A program made the translations under genes and the position numbers. A DNA stretch of 64,000 bases. Source: Halisarca cf. caerulea (lineage: Eukaryota; Porifera; Demospongiae; Chondrillida; Halisarcidae). Each line of letters opens with the position of its first letter. Position 1 is the stretch's first letter. This document shows, in pieces, positions 1 to 12,439 of this stretch. The DNA is taken from the NCBI GenBank assembly GCA_963170055.1, contig CAUJGJ010000318.1:687781-751780 (forward strand), read 5' to 3'. The notes below the pieces were generated by a model. That model was not told the DNA's origin. It ran no database searches and worked only from the letters and a program-made list of their open reading frames with translations.

Positions 1-170
1 CCACAATAAGCTAAAAGACTTAGATACAAAGTAGATACGCTTAAGATATAATACAAAGCGTTTTCTGGGCATTACTATTCGTACACATGCCAAAAAGACC
101 GATAAATTTCACTCCTTCGATAACGGCAGCCATTTTTGTTTATGTCCAAGATCGGACATAACATACCTGC
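1..170. mobile_element. End of a non-autonomous DNA transposon (MITE) in gene A intron 3
   Basis: Seen: positions 85-170, read on the minus strand, match the left end of the element at 24547-25166 almost base for base. The match includes the terminal GCAGGTATGTTATGTCCGAT. The element stops at 170. From there the sequence resumes with intron sequence shared by the equivalent introns of genes B and C (a stretch around 'catgtggcaggtcataata'). The left part of the element lies outside the window. Inference: an inserted MITE, in opposite orientation to the copy in gene B. Confidence 0.6.
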
Positions 171-349
171 GTAGTTGAACCGGCATAATCTATTACATGT
201 GGCAGGTCATAATAAAATTCAAAAGTTACTTAGTATATATGGAAAGAAGATTTTGAGGAAATGGCCATCAAGTGTACAGAATCACCTCGCATGTCTCACA
301 CCACTAGTCACCCATGCACGAAGGCACACACTAATGTGCATACACCCAC

Positions 350-3300
350 CTACATCCTCGCATACAACTCCAACATGTAATTTCCTAAAGCACAAGGGTT
401 TCATCCACTCTCCATGCAAGCAGTACTGAATTCCTTCCTCCTCTCCAGTACAGTGAAGATTGTCCAGGACGATAGATTCTGAACCAGTGTCAGGAGTATA
501 GCGATCATCTCTTATGGCTTCCAGAGCTCCTGGAAAACCAAGCTGTCGGCATACAACTCTGGCATCATTAATGTCCCAAGCCTCCCGACATACTGTGCCC
601 CACTGACCATTGTAGAACACTTCAACACGACCTCTGGTGGGGTTGGGATTGGATGAACCTCCCCCTAAACGCAGTGATACATTTGGAAAAGTGTCTGCAA
701 AAACACACAAAGTATAATCAATTTGATATCACAGGATCCACACATACACAGATCTTCGCACTCCCGCACATAAAACAGTATTACAGTAGATGTCTGTCAC
801 TGACATGAGACATGATCAGAGTTTGATATGTGTATTGCATGTGTCTTTCATGATATGATAAACTTAAGGGGTAATGGGAAGGGGGTAATTACAAAGTATG
901 GTAGGGGGCAGATTTGTGCAATGTCATATGTGGTGTCATCGTATGCTGTCTATAAAACACATGTATGCATGTACATATATACAGGAGGTACAGAAATCAT
1001 GTTTGCAGTATCACAGGGGTAAGTTTGGGGGTATACTCCCTCATGGAAAATTTGAGTTTTTAGGTTAACTTAGACATGTAGACACCCTAAACTACGTAAC
1101 CGTATGTAGTACAGATAGTCTATGGGTTATGGGTAGTCTCGCGTAGCCAGACCGCTTTCCCCTCCATCTTTACGGGGAGAAGCGGTCTGGTAATTATCCT
1201 CCCACAAGTTCGTTAATGTCGTGGAATGCTAGCACACTTTGATGTCAGGTGACTTCGACGGCAAATTATAAGGTGTCAAAATTATTTTGCTTACTGACGC
1301 GTGAACGTGAGCTTGTGAATGAGTGCGTTGTATCTGCTATCTTGCCGCTCTGATGATCTTGGCGTTAGCCTCTATTATCCACACAGTCGCTTGCCATTAC
1401 AGTTTTGTCATTAAACCTGTGCAGTTACAAGCCGCTTATCATTAATTTTACACAATGACAACGCAGAGATGTTTTGTAATCTTACCTACTGGGTACTACA
1501 AGACTCTAAGCTACAAATTTCTCCCAGCACCATTTAACCTGCTACAATCTAGTATACAATACCTATGGATCGACTAAGCAAAGCGCTTCATTTTAGTCGT
1601 AAGTCCTTTGGCAGCCCTCATGGTGGAGTAGAAACGATTTGTGCTAATGAAGGTTAACGCTGAGCTTTTGGGAGAGCTCCAAACAGACCTCACTGCTGTA
1701 GAGAGAATGAGGAACGGTCAACACAGTCATGGTCCTAGTCAGCCCTGCGACCCTCTGCTACAATAACGTTTTGAGAGAGATGCTATAATTGTTGTTGTGC
1801 TAATTTTTTATCATTTACTGTTTGCGGTCAAATTAACGAACGTGGGTGGAAGAGTTTTCGGCAGGATATATACTAGTCTCATACCCAGCCCCTTCCACCG
1901 ACTGCCATTTTATTCTGAACAGTTGCACGGTCGTACGTCTGACACAGACCAATTATGGCGTATAAACAATTAATAAAAGGCTAATGAATATTATTGTTAC
2001 TGTACTCAACATCAGTAAGAAAGATAAAATGGAGTCTAAGCATTGCTGAGAGTTAAGGTCGGCTTTACAGGTGTTTTTCCAGCCACTTCGTCACCGTCTG
2101 TTTTTACTCTGGAGTAATATGTGCGAATAAGTCTGGTTTGAATTCTTCTTTCGCATGGAATACCCTTGTTCACTATCACGATCTTTGTCTGTAAAGAAGC
2201 CAGCATATTGCAGCCTAGATTTATCGATACGTGTGGTGCAGAATCAGAAGTCATATTATCATTGGGATATGCAGTGTGCTTTGTCTACAACTACAGCATG
2301 CAGCTTTGTTTATACAGTACCTGAGTCTATCTTGACATACCCTGTTGGAAAGCTCACGAAGGTATCACTACGCTTAAGGATGGATATTGAAGTTTGCTTT
2401 ATATTTGGGGTTTAGCAAAGGATATCCTGTCATCATATCACGATCGATTGTGCACGAGATTGTGCACGCCATCTTCGAGTAGGCATTCACTTATTATGAA
2501 TAATTAATAGCTTTGCGGTTGCTTGGCAAAACTCTTTGTGCAACTGTTTTTTCCGGTCATCTTTGCCAGACCCTTTCGTCGGGTAATAATGGCAGCCGGC
2601 GGAAGAGGCTGGGTACGACACTAGATAAATACCAGATCCTTCCTCGGCGCGAGTAGAGAGAAGGGGTCTGGCTACGTGAGACTAGGTTTTGGGAGGTCTG
2701 ACTTAGAGGCCATTTTAGATCATACCAGGTAGATTTTAACACTCAAGCAGAGCCTTTTCTATACTAATTTGCAATTTGCAAAAATGAAGTAAAAGAATAA
2801 CAAAACATTAGAAGGCGAGACTACACGGGACTATACCTACGATAGTACAATTGAATGGACAACTCACTCAACTGACAGGTTTCACCGAAGTACGAATCTG
2901 GGCAGTCACAAGTGCCAGCAACACACGTTCCCCTGGCACAGCTGGGCTCACACGGAACACCCCTGGGCCTCCTCAAGCGCTTGGGACAGAATGCGTGAGT
3001 CTCGTCGTTCCCGTTCGCGCATTCGACACTTCCGTTGCACATGGCCTCCAAAGGGACGACCTCTCCGTTGGCACCGCACGAGAAACCATAGTCCGAAAGA
3101 TTGTCTCCAACTTCAATGAGGATATATATAGGGGTCACAATGAAAAATATCATTGCTGTCGGAATCATCCGAAAATAATGTTTTAGATGAAAGTCAGTAC
3201 GGCGAATCTAATGGTGGTGACCGTTTTTCGATTGGTTGAAGTATGACCAAGTTATGCGTAAAATCATATTTTGCTGCAACGCAGGTGGTTTAAGTAGAGC

Positions 3301-3971
3301 AATCTTCCCCAATTTTCTGCTATGGATAGCCGAGGGATGGATCATCCTTGCACAGTGTGAGGGTTTGTTTCGCGTATGTTTCGAGCTTGTAAGGACGTTT
3401 AGTGTGGAAATTTCGGAGACCCCCCTCTGACAAATGCAAGGATAACTGTCCGAAATACGCCTTTCCTAGTCGATCATGACAGTGGTGAGTATCTGCTACA
3501 ATTTTGGATCCATTTCATTTAACTCCGCATTGGTGGGAAGTAGTTTTCTCGCGCGCGTTGCACCACAATTTTGATTAATTTTTATGCATAACTTGGTCAT
3601 ACTTCGACCAATCGAAAAACGGTTACCACCATTAGATTCGCCGTACTGAATTTCATCGAAAACAGTATTTTCGGATGATTCCGACGGCAATGAATTTTTC
3701 ATTGTGACCCCTAATATATAGAAAATATCAGTCTCTAAGCGATGATATATTCAAACAGCAATATGGAATGAAAATGCCACTTACCCAATATGCAAGGTCC
3801 GCGAGGATGGATAGTGTCGCTGTCTTCTCCGCTCGAACATCCAGGGCTGTCCTCACAGAACGTCTCTCTGGTGATGTAACCTCCTTGTGGACACGCTAAA
3901 TCCTTCTGGATAAATGCACCATCGCATAGTGTAGCTGCAAGAATGGTTGCAGTCCATAGCAAGCGAAACAT
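350..3971 (-). CDS. Gene A (5' part): secreted LDLa-EGF-SRCR-ITIH_C family protein
   Basis: Three exons are visible and the gene runs off the left edge. Exon 1 (3785-3971) encodes a signal peptide beginning MFRLLWTATILAATLCDG, then an LDLa-like module (CPQGG...FCEDSPGC..GEDSD...C). Its donor is G|GTAAGT. Exon 2 (2868-3110) encodes a second LDLa-like module (CNGSVECANGNDET) and a six-cysteine EGF-like module ending YFGETC. Exon 3 (350-694) is one full SRCR domain with six cysteines ([30 protein letters not shown]). Exons 2 and 3 start and end in phase 1. The ATG at 3971 is chosen because it aligns with the starts of C and D. Intron 2 is 2.2 kb and holds a TIR element. All visible frames are open. 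The role is inferred from the family: extracellular binding or adhesion. Confidence 0.85.
1134..2684. mobile_element. Terminal-inverted-repeat DNA element(s) inside gene A intron 2
   Basis: Seen: TAGTCTCGCGTAGCCAGACC at 1134 is matched by its reverse complement (one mismatch) ending at 2684. Just inside each end is a hairpin built on CCAGACC...GGTCTGG (1147-1190 and about 2567-2673). A third related end (TAGTCTCATACCCAGCC) lies at about 1874 and a subterminal inverted match (cttcgttaat-like) near 1830, so this may be two adjacent or nested elements. The homologous introns of B, C and D lack it. No transposase frame is visible, so it is probably non-autonomous. Confidence 0.55.
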
Positions 3972-4199
3972 TTTTGCGGGCAAGCGGTGACAGTTGAAGA
4001 ACGGACACTATAACGTTTCCTGGCCACAACCCTTCAATCAGCCTGCTCGTGAGTATTATGCTCAAAAATTTGGCTATATGCTTATTCGTTCGAAATGATA
4101 TGTTACAGGTACTGTAATAACTTAGTAGTGTTACTTATTAGTGTATACACAAGGTCCTATATTTTCATGGCTGGATTGACAATGTGCAAAGTCATCCGA

Positions 4200-4264
4200 C
4201 CAATCAGAATGTATTCAAGTAGCCTGGCAAAGTAACCTAGCAACCACTCTCATAAGCTCATTGG
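4200..4264 (-). promoter_or_regulatory. Gene A upstream module: X-box (RFX type) with CCAAT boxes
   Basis: On the plus strand: CCAATCAG at 4200-4207, then 24 nt, then GTAACCTAGCAAC at 4232-4244, then ATTGGCTGAT from 4260. In gene sense the order is CCAAT, X-box (GTTGCTAGGTTAC), CTGATTGG, then the start codon about 230 nt downstream. The 13-mer fits the RFX consensus GTNRCC(0-3N)RGYAAC exactly. The same module and spacing occur upstream of B, C and D. Factor binding is inferred. Confidence 0.5.
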
Positions 4265-5901
4265 CTGATAATTACACTACATGCTGCCCAAATGATCAAC
4301 AGTGAGAAAATGTACTATTGTTTTGGGTGAACCCCATCACACAACTATTTTCTTAGACAAATAACATGTTCCATCAATTTACTGTTGACAGACTTTCCTT
4401 AATGCCTGTGTCATCTATGTTGACAGAAAGTTTCTGGAAGCCCTTATAAAGTAGCCTGCATGAATTGGTTAAGTGGTCAGTTATTATGTACTAATCATAA
4501 TTCAATTGGGATTTTGACTCTGTAAGTCGGGAAATAAAAAGAATCATATATTTTGGTCCAGGGATATATCCGACAATACACACCGGAATATAATTATGTA
4601 TTTTATATTTTATTTGCTTATCTAAATTTAAACTTTGTCTACTATGTATGTTTTTAAAAGCATACATGGTATTGGTTTAATATTCCCAATCCTGTAACAA
4701 TTGATCATGCCTTCAGGTATTAACTTTATAATGTCTACATTCAATGACATGCAGTTGATTGTAATGTAACAGCACAATGTCATGTGAACATAGACCCTAA
4801 AACTCCATGTCCAGAATATACTTCCATTGAACTTCTTTAATGTAGTGTTGTTAACTTTGCATGCTTATGGTAATTTTGCATTAATTTACGGTCATTTTTA
4901 TGATAGTATGATCATGACATACTTTTGAGGCAAAGGCGAGATTTTTGTAGCTGACTTGGACTGGTGAAATACCTTTTGTGTTGGTCAGCACAATACTTTC
5001 CCTCCACCTTGTCAACAGAAATGTGTACATTCTACGCAACCTGGCAAAAGTACATACGTACTTGTGTGTTTCAATATAGCGAATTGTATTTTTATTCTTT
5101 AAGTTCGTGTGTATCTAATAGTATATGAACTATAATATTCATCTTTGCCTACATAAATTCAGCCACATATACAGGCATCTGCTGTATAATTAATTAATTG
5201 TTATGTCAGGATAATTACATATGTTCCTGCATAATGTAATACTGTAATTATGTTTTTTTTTAAAAAAAAGTACTATATACGTAGGGATGACGCCAAAGCA
5301 AAATTGTCACGCATACATTAGGGCCTAACGTATTTGCACCATAAGTGACTTCTGGTACATTTTGAAGCAGCTCCAAAAATCCCTCATTCCGACGTTTTGT
5401 TGGATGTTTTATTGATGAAAGTATAGGCCACTGCATGCCTGAATTTAGCTTAAAATTGGAAAGTTTTCATTTATTATTTTTTAAAGTCACGGTTTTGGCT
5501 TATTTATTTTTTGATGATAGAAAGAAGCTATATTTACATCAAACAACCAAAACACCAACAAAGAACAATCTAAACATTGTCAATTAATACAACATAATAA
5601 TTAATGTATTAAACACGTACACAGATATACAACAACAATCACAAATGGGCATGCAATATTTACTATAACAAATAATAGAGTTAAGCCTTTGAACCAGATG
5701 CAGCCAAGATGCTGGCAGCATTGCCCCTCGGTACAACCGCAGAAATTCTCTGGATGAGCTGTGTGTATGACAGAGATTCAGAGTTCGTCTCCCGCAGCCT
5801 GTGACCAAGGGCTACAGAGAAAGACTTTGCTTCCGACCCGAAAACTCTAAGAGTCTCTATGCCGATTATATATTATAATAATAATAATAATCGGCATAAT
5901 C

Positions 5902-5939
<38 letters not shown>

Positions 5940-6380
5940 GTATAATACCAATATATAATATACCAACATACTGTATCTATCAATATATAATAATGATGCA
6001 ATGATGATGAAAAAATGCTATTAATAATAAGTAAATTACATGTCCTTAAAACCCTTGCCTATATCATAAACATGCAGTTACAAATTATTATTATTATTAT
6101 TATTATTATTCTCTCCTTTTAGGTTAAACAAGATAACAACCGCTAGAAGGCATGTGGACACATAATTTTATGTCTTCGGAAGAAAGTCCAATTAAAGACA
6201 AGCTACCAGGTACATAGTCCAAGATTACAGTGACTGTCACACCAATCAACTATACAAAGACCGAACGTCCAACTTGAGATACTGCTTTCGATGTACTAGC
6301 TAAATAGAAACTCAGGATATCCTCTTCATAGTAAAATTCATTCAAAACCATCGATCCAGCGATTTCCATGTATTTGATTA
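4265..6380. other. Intergenic, AT-rich; no gene recognised
   Basis: No convincing coding sequence on either strand. Contains (AAT/ATT)n microsatellite at about 5872-5938 with an internal palindromic arrangement and another ATT run at about 6087-6110. Short open frames here have no recognisable domain. Confidence 0.6.
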
Positions 6381-6389
6381 CATCTATTT

Positions 6390-7062
6390 CAGATCATCAT
6401 CAACCAGATTCATGTCTTCAAACAAACTCCAATTTAACTGCAAATGTCTTACAGCCACTATAGGCACTTCTTCAATCTAATAGTTAGATTGTGGAATTCG
6501 CTACCCAGGATTGATTTGTCACTACCATTATATCAAAAGCTCATTCTAACCACCTTCAGGGATGGTCACCATGCTGGGAGCATTTCAGATGCAACTTCAA
6601 TCTTGATTTTGCATAAGTGTCATGTTTAAGTTAGACATATGCGTAGTTCCTTTATATATCATCACTAATGTAATTATTTCTCTTTTAACTCACCATCCAG
6701 TCCTTCCACCATTATATCTCACCCTTCTTTACAATATTTCATGTTAAATGGGCTCACAATAATGATGGATGCTTTTACTGTTTCTTGCTGATTTCTTCCA
6801 CCTTACTGCCACCTACCCTGCGGTCATAATTATTCCTTGTTATTAAGCAGTATTTAATTTAGTTCTGATTTTCTTTTACAGCTTACCTTCATTGCCTCTC
6901 ACCCCTCAGTTTACAAGTGTCACTCAGCCGGTAAAATACATTTTTGTAAAGCCATGTTATTGCATGCACTTCCTTAATTTTTGGCTGCACCAATGTTTGG
7001 TGCTAGACCAACAGTCAACCAAATAGGCAACTGTAAAGTTAATAATGAATGAATGAAATTCG
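6390..7062 (+). mobile_element. Decayed 3' end of a CR1/L2-like LINE
   Basis: Seen: a short frame (6444-6629) contains YRHFFNLIVRLWNSLP, the hallmark of the extreme C-terminus of non-LTR reverse transcriptase proteins ('..FF.R....WN.LP..'). About 400 nt of non-coding sequence follow and end in AATGAATGAATGA at about 7045-7060, a TGAA-type 3' tail known from L2/CR1 elements. The upstream RT sequence is not recognisable, so this is a truncated, old copy. Confidence 0.55.
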
Positions 7063-9200
7063 TTCTGGGACAAGAAGATTTTCCGGACTCGACCGCAAAA
7101 TTGGCTGTGTCTGCCATTTTATAAATGGCCGAGTCGTATATTGATGGCTCGTACTTGTATATGCGGTAACTTTTGGAGTTACAGAATACACTGGTCTATG
7201 GGCATATTATGCTCAATTAAAAAGTACATGGACAAGAATCATACAAAAACCATTAAAAATGGAAAGATGTAGGGATAACAAAAGTTGTCAATCGTCAAAA
7301 ATCGTTGCCAGAGCGAAATAGAGTTGTTTGCTGCACAGGAATGGAAAGACATGGGCATAGACATGCAGAGGGCTAGGTATACATAGGGTTAGACGGGTAT
7401 GGAGGTAGACATGCATAGCTGAGATAGACTGGCAAGTACTACAAATTAATTATAAGTAGGTAATAACAAGGCCGGGGCTGCATGGACGGGCATAGGGCTT
7501 GGTATACATGAGGCTAGATGGGCATATATAGCTAGGCAGAGGTGGGTTCGGACTGGGTATATGCAGTTTGCAAATTCCTACATCCCACAGCTAACAATAT
7601 ATATGCTGTATGTAGGAGTTTGCATGGAAACTTGGAGTGCACTATGTACAGTTACGTATTGCTCAAGAGTTACTAGTGAAAATAATACACATTGCATTCT
7701 CAATACATTTGCTTCCACAAACTATTAGGAGTTAAGTAATATAACTATAAAGTTACTGTATAAGAATTAAGTAATATAACTATAAGGTAAGAATTAAGTA
7801 ATATAACTAAATACCTGTCTTGCAACTACAAAAATGTAGTCTGCAGTGAAAGTAATGCAGCATCACTACATTCCAGGACTACTGAACATAAGTTTGTGGG
7901 TATAATAATGGTCATAAGTGAAAGCAGAACTTCTGTCAACAAGGGCGACACAGAATTGCTAGTTAGATGGTCACTTATAAATCTGTGATATTATTACTAG
8001 ACTTAAGCATTAATATGTATAACTGTAGTGCATTACATTATAATTTATTACTTATCCAAGGTAACTACCCCAGCATTGTTGCATTTATGTATATATTAAA
8101 TAGGAGTAATACAATAAATACTTCTTTGGGGTAAAATAATTGTTGCATTATGTGTTCATACTGAATAGACATTATATAGCCATTTCACTCACACTTATAG
8201 GTTTAAATAATGCAGACTCCGAACACACATGGTACCGGGACTAATAGCAGGCAGTCAAAATGATGAGAACCGGACGGAACTGAACTGATGGTGATCAAAT
8301 GATAAGTTATCCATCAATATTTTAGGTTCATTCCATGCATATTCTCAGTATATATGTGAAATTACGCATTGTCAATTAGGAGGAAGATTTATATAATTTT
8401 ATTCTAAATTGACACAATCTGATTCTACAATACCATAGTATTACACTAACCGGTATACGATAGATCCATACATTATTATATCAAATTGAATATCCAAATA
8501 TTATAATATCATAGTCTGTCAATGTTAATTTAATATATAATCTGATTATATTATAACAATGTAGACTAAGCCTTGTGGTCTACTAACAACTTTCACTAGC
8601 CGTGGACATTGATAGCTGCAAGTTCTCTTGCATTTTTCGGTAGCAGTGCCTTGTAGGACTGGTTATCCCCATCTCTTTAGATTGATTAATGATCCTTTCA
8701 TGTTTCCTTTTGCCTTCTGGAGTGAGTATTGCCCCCAGTGGAGTCTTCTGTTTATTCAGATCTACAAGGATTTCTCTTTGCCTTTCAATGTGCAGCTTTC
8801 GTCTTCTTTGACCAATTTGAAAGGCCTACGTACAGATATGTGATTAGAAAATTAATTATATTAAAATTTAACAATGCAGGATTCTATCTAGGCTGAACGT
8901 TTTTGTAATCTTCAGCTCTACAGTGTATATCTGCGAACTTAATCAGACATGATCATTTCATGGTATACTATAAGAGCATGCAGTGCAGTGATGTAAGGAG
9001 GTGACTCAGAGAATGTTACGTATGCATGTATGCGGTATGGTAGTCGTGAACTGCTCGGTTGGAGGCATGGTCGGCCAGGGAATATATGAATGTTGAGTAT
9101 ATAAGGTAGTATTTAACACATGTATTGAGGTATTTAAGGGCATTTTGAACCATTTATGCATAATTTTGACACTCAAGTTGGGACTTCTCTAGAAATTTGT
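7063..9200. other. Intergenic, no gene recognised
   Basis: AT-rich sequence with a small imperfect tandem repeat around aattaagtaatataacta (about 7730-7815, roughly three copies) and degenerate GGCTAG/ATGGGCAT-rich repeats at 7370-7560. No domain-bearing frame was found; the 71-codon frame near 8628 has no recognisable similarity. Confidence 0.5.
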
Positions 9201-9206
9201 ACCATT

Positions 9207-11080
9207 ATAATTGAAATATATTTTTGGTGGAAACTGGAGACTTTGGGGTGGATCCATGCACGAAGCTTCCCCCACTGAATAGAACCGGTATTGATAAAAT
9301 TCCTTCTTCTGCCCTTATTGATGCTCGCTCTGTCATCTGTGATCCTCTTTGCTCGATTATAAATTCTTCCATTACTTCTTCAACCTTCCCAACAGCTTGG
9401 AAATGTGCTTCTGTCTTTCCTTTACATAAATCTGGTGTTCGAACCACTCCTTCAAACTATCGTCCTATCTCTCTTCTCCCTGTCGCCAGTAAAATTCTCG
9501 AAAGACATGTCCAGCAACAACTTTCTTCGCATTTAAACCAAAACGATCTTTTGTTCCCATTTCAATCTGGCTTTCGTCAAAACCACTCTACGCAATCACT
9601 CCTTCTTTATTGCCTTGACCAATGGTATAAAGCACTTGATGACAAGAAATATGTAGGAGTAGTGTTTTTAGATATTTCCAAGGCTTTTGACACTGTTAAT
9701 CATAACCTGCTTCTCTTGAAACTTTCTCACCTAGGTCTGTCTCCTTCCACAATTGCCTGGTTTAAGTCTTATCTCTCTAACCGTTGTCATCAAACGCGCA
9801 TTGAAAATACGTATTCCTCTCTTTGTTTTCCTACTAATGGGGTTCCGCAAGGCTCCACTCTAGGCCCAACCCTTTTTTCTGCTTTTATAAATGACCTACC
9901 CTCTGTCCTCCCTTCTAACTCCACAGTACTTTTTGCTGATGACACAACCATTTTCCTAATTAGCAATGATATTCAGGAACTAAACTCATCCCTCCAACTC
10001 ACTCTTAATCTAGCAAATGTATGGTTACAAAAAAATGGCCTTAAACTAAACATCTCTAAGACCAAGACCATGCTGATCCACTCCGCTAGAAAAAAAGTTA
10101 GTGACAGATTAGCCCTCAGCGTAGAAAATGTTGACATAGAACAGGTTCAAAAGTTCAAATTTCTAGGAGTAATAGTTAATGACACATTATCTTGGGGTGA
10201 TCACATAGATTTTGTTTGTAACAAGGTCACTCGTAGTCTTAGCCTTCTACGTCGCCTCTCTTGGTTTCTCCCCCGACCTCTTCTTCTTCTCTATCTCAAA
10301 TCGTACATTCTTCCTCTATTCGACTACTGTGATAGTGTGTGGTCTGTTTGCACCAAACAGGATAGTCATCGGTTAGAAACGCTTTTAAACTTCGCTTGTA
10401 GAACCGTCCTTCGCAAACGTAGAGATTATTCTGCCTCTTCTGCTCGTAAAGAATTAGGTGTTTCAACTCTTAGTGCTAGACAAAAAGTACATTTGGCCCA
10501 AACTGTTTATAAGTGCTTATCTCTACAATCACCTACTTATCTCAACAACCTTTTTTCCACACCAGCCTCTCATTATAATACTCGAGCATCTTCTACTTCA
10601 CAATTAAACCTTCCACGTTTTCGTACTTCCCTTGGCCAGAAAGCATTTAGTTTTGTTGGCGCATCATTATGGCGATCACTACCAAATAACATCCGATGCT
10701 GTGCGGACTTTCGGGTGTTCACTAAACTATGTGAAAATCACTTTTTAAATGAATAACTCATTGACAATATGATTTTGTACATCAATCAGACACTATTTTC
10801 ATACTCCTGCACCAATAATCTTATCTCATTACAGATTGAATTTATTCCATTCACTAATGACTAAACTTATAATTTTTGCTCATCTATTCATTCTATTATC
10901 ATTTCATCATAATGCAAACCTCGAACTCTTTGTTGAATCTTTGTACAGTCACCCCCTTTGTTGTTTTTGTTTTTGCCTTTTGTCCCTTTTCTTTTCTGGG
11001 TGCCACTTACAGTAGCCTCTGGCTAAAGGTTCCCCAGGTTAAATAAGAATACCCTATACCCTATACCCTAACCCTATAAT
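9207..11080 (+). mobile_element. 5'-truncated CR1/Jockey-superfamily LINE
   Basis: A non-LTR retrotransposon copy with a long intact reverse-transcriptase frame (9224-10756), about 300 nt of T-rich 3' UTR and a tail of short repeats (ACCCTAT-like, about 11050-11080). No endonuclease domain or 5' UTR is visible, which is typical of 5' truncation during target-primed reverse transcription. Flanking target-site duplications were not identified by eye. Confidence 0.8.
9224..10756 (+). CDS. LINE reverse transcriptase, C-terminal 510 codons
   Basis: Seen: RT motifs in order. SNYRPISLLPVASKILE lies at about residues 78-94. VFLDISKAFDTVNH is the catalytic block A. NGVPQGSTLGPTLFSAFIND follows. FADDTTIF contains the catalytic FADD. 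The C-terminal stretch GASLWRSLPNNIR resembles the usual end of such proteins. The open frame enters from upstream without a convincing ATG, so the N-terminus (endonuclease) is missing. The catalytic residues are intact and no stop interrupts the frame, suggesting a fairly young copy. It would copy LINE RNA into DNA; this fragment alone cannot do so without an endonuclease. Confidence 0.88.
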   Translation: MVETGDFGVDPCTKLPPLNRTGIDKIPSSALIDARSVICDPLCSIINSSITSSTFPTAWKCASVFPLHKSGVRTTPSNYRPISLLPVASKILERHVQQQLSSHLNQNDLLFPFQSGFRQNHSTQSLLLYCLDQWYKALDDKKYVGVVFLDISKAFDTVNHNLLLLKLSHLGLSPSTIAWFKSYLSNRCHQTRIENTYSSLCFPTNGVPQGSTLGPTLFSAFINDLPSVLPSNSTVLFADDTTIFLISNDIQELNSSLQLTLNLANVWLQKNGLKLNISKTKTMLIHSARKKVSDRLALSVENVDIEQVQKFKFLGVIVNDTLSWGDHIDFVCNKVTRSLSLLRRLSWFLPRPLLLLYLKSYILPLFDYCDSVWSVCTKQDSHRLETLLNFACRTVLRKRRDYSASSARKELGVSTLSARQKVHLAQTVYKCLSLQSPTYLNNLFSTPASHYNTRASSTSQLNLPRFRTSLGQKAFSFVGASLWRSLPNNIRCCADFRVFTKLCENHFLNE

Positions 11081-11127
11081 ACAATGTATATTCAATTAAG
11101 TATGTACTCAGTGCAAAATGGGAAGTT

Positions 11128-11440
<313 letters not shown>

Positions 11441-11703
11441 ATATGCATTCACCCATCTCGAGTGGCCAGATAAACGGGGGTCGGACAGAAGTGAGGGTCT
11501 CTGTACTACATTTATACAGCATATAATATAGATTCTATAGACTATAAGAAGCCTAGTATCTGGCATGAGTGCCCTTTCCCCTAATTTGCAGACGGTCAAA
11601 TCACATGCATGTTTAATTCCACAAGAGGCCTAGGTTTATTATACTGCGCTAGCTACATGCGTTATGGTTTAATAAAACACTCATAATAATATATATTATA
11701 TAC

Positions 11704-12036
11704 CTTTGCATTGTCTTTAATGGCTGTGAATTTTGTAAATTTCCCTTTTCTTTGAAATCTCCTCCTTCTGTGATTGTGCTCACCGCCTCTAGCAAAGAAA
11801 ATGTTATCTTTCTCTCGTCTAATCTGTAGACTGCATGTACACTTTCTTCTCTTGTTCTGGTTGCACTTGTATTTGGTCCAACGCTTCAACTCTTCAGTTG
11901 CCTTCAGTTCATTCTTACGATGTCTGTACCTGAAGTACCCGTGCCCCTCCTCATCCAGTAGTCTGGACTTCTGTCCTGATTTGTCTGTCCAGGCTTGCTC
12001 TGTGAAGGTTTCTGTAACTATGTCTTTCTTGTTCAT
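11704..12036 (-). CDS. FLYWCH-like zinc-finger coding exon
   Basis: An ATG at 12036 opens about 111 codons up to a donor (AAAG|GTATAT) at 11703. Seen: a segment with DEEGHGYFRYRHRKN, then RWTKYKCNQNKRRKC and finally GGEHNH. Spacing of the aromatic residues, two cysteines and HxH fits the FLYWCH/WRKY-GCM1-type zinc fold. Such domains occur in DNA-binding proteins and in domesticated or active MULE-type transposases. No downstream exon was recognised, so it may be a gene fragment or part of a mobile element. Confidence 0.45.
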
Positions 12037-12439
12037 CTTTGTCTAGAAGCACGCTTCAGGAGGTTTGTGTTGATGGAATCTTGCTTATTGCTGAGGTGGT
12101 CAAAGCTGTTTGTTTAACCCTGGAATTCAAACATATGAATTGCATTATCAGCACTAACATGTGATGTCAAACATGCATCCCCTAATCACTTCCATGGGCA
12201 AATGGATATTAGTCTTGCGTGTAAAAACAATATGGCACACAAGAATGTCCAGCATTTGCTTTATGTACATACGATATAGAATTATAAAAACTTAACTGAT
12301 CGAGTGTACATTGCACTGACTTGAAGGTATACTGTATACTGTGAAACGTTCATTACAAAACACCTCCGAAATGCAAGCCATTTCCTTCACTGGGACATTT
12401 CTCTGACCCTTTTCAGCTATCTTAATTGCATTGTCATGT

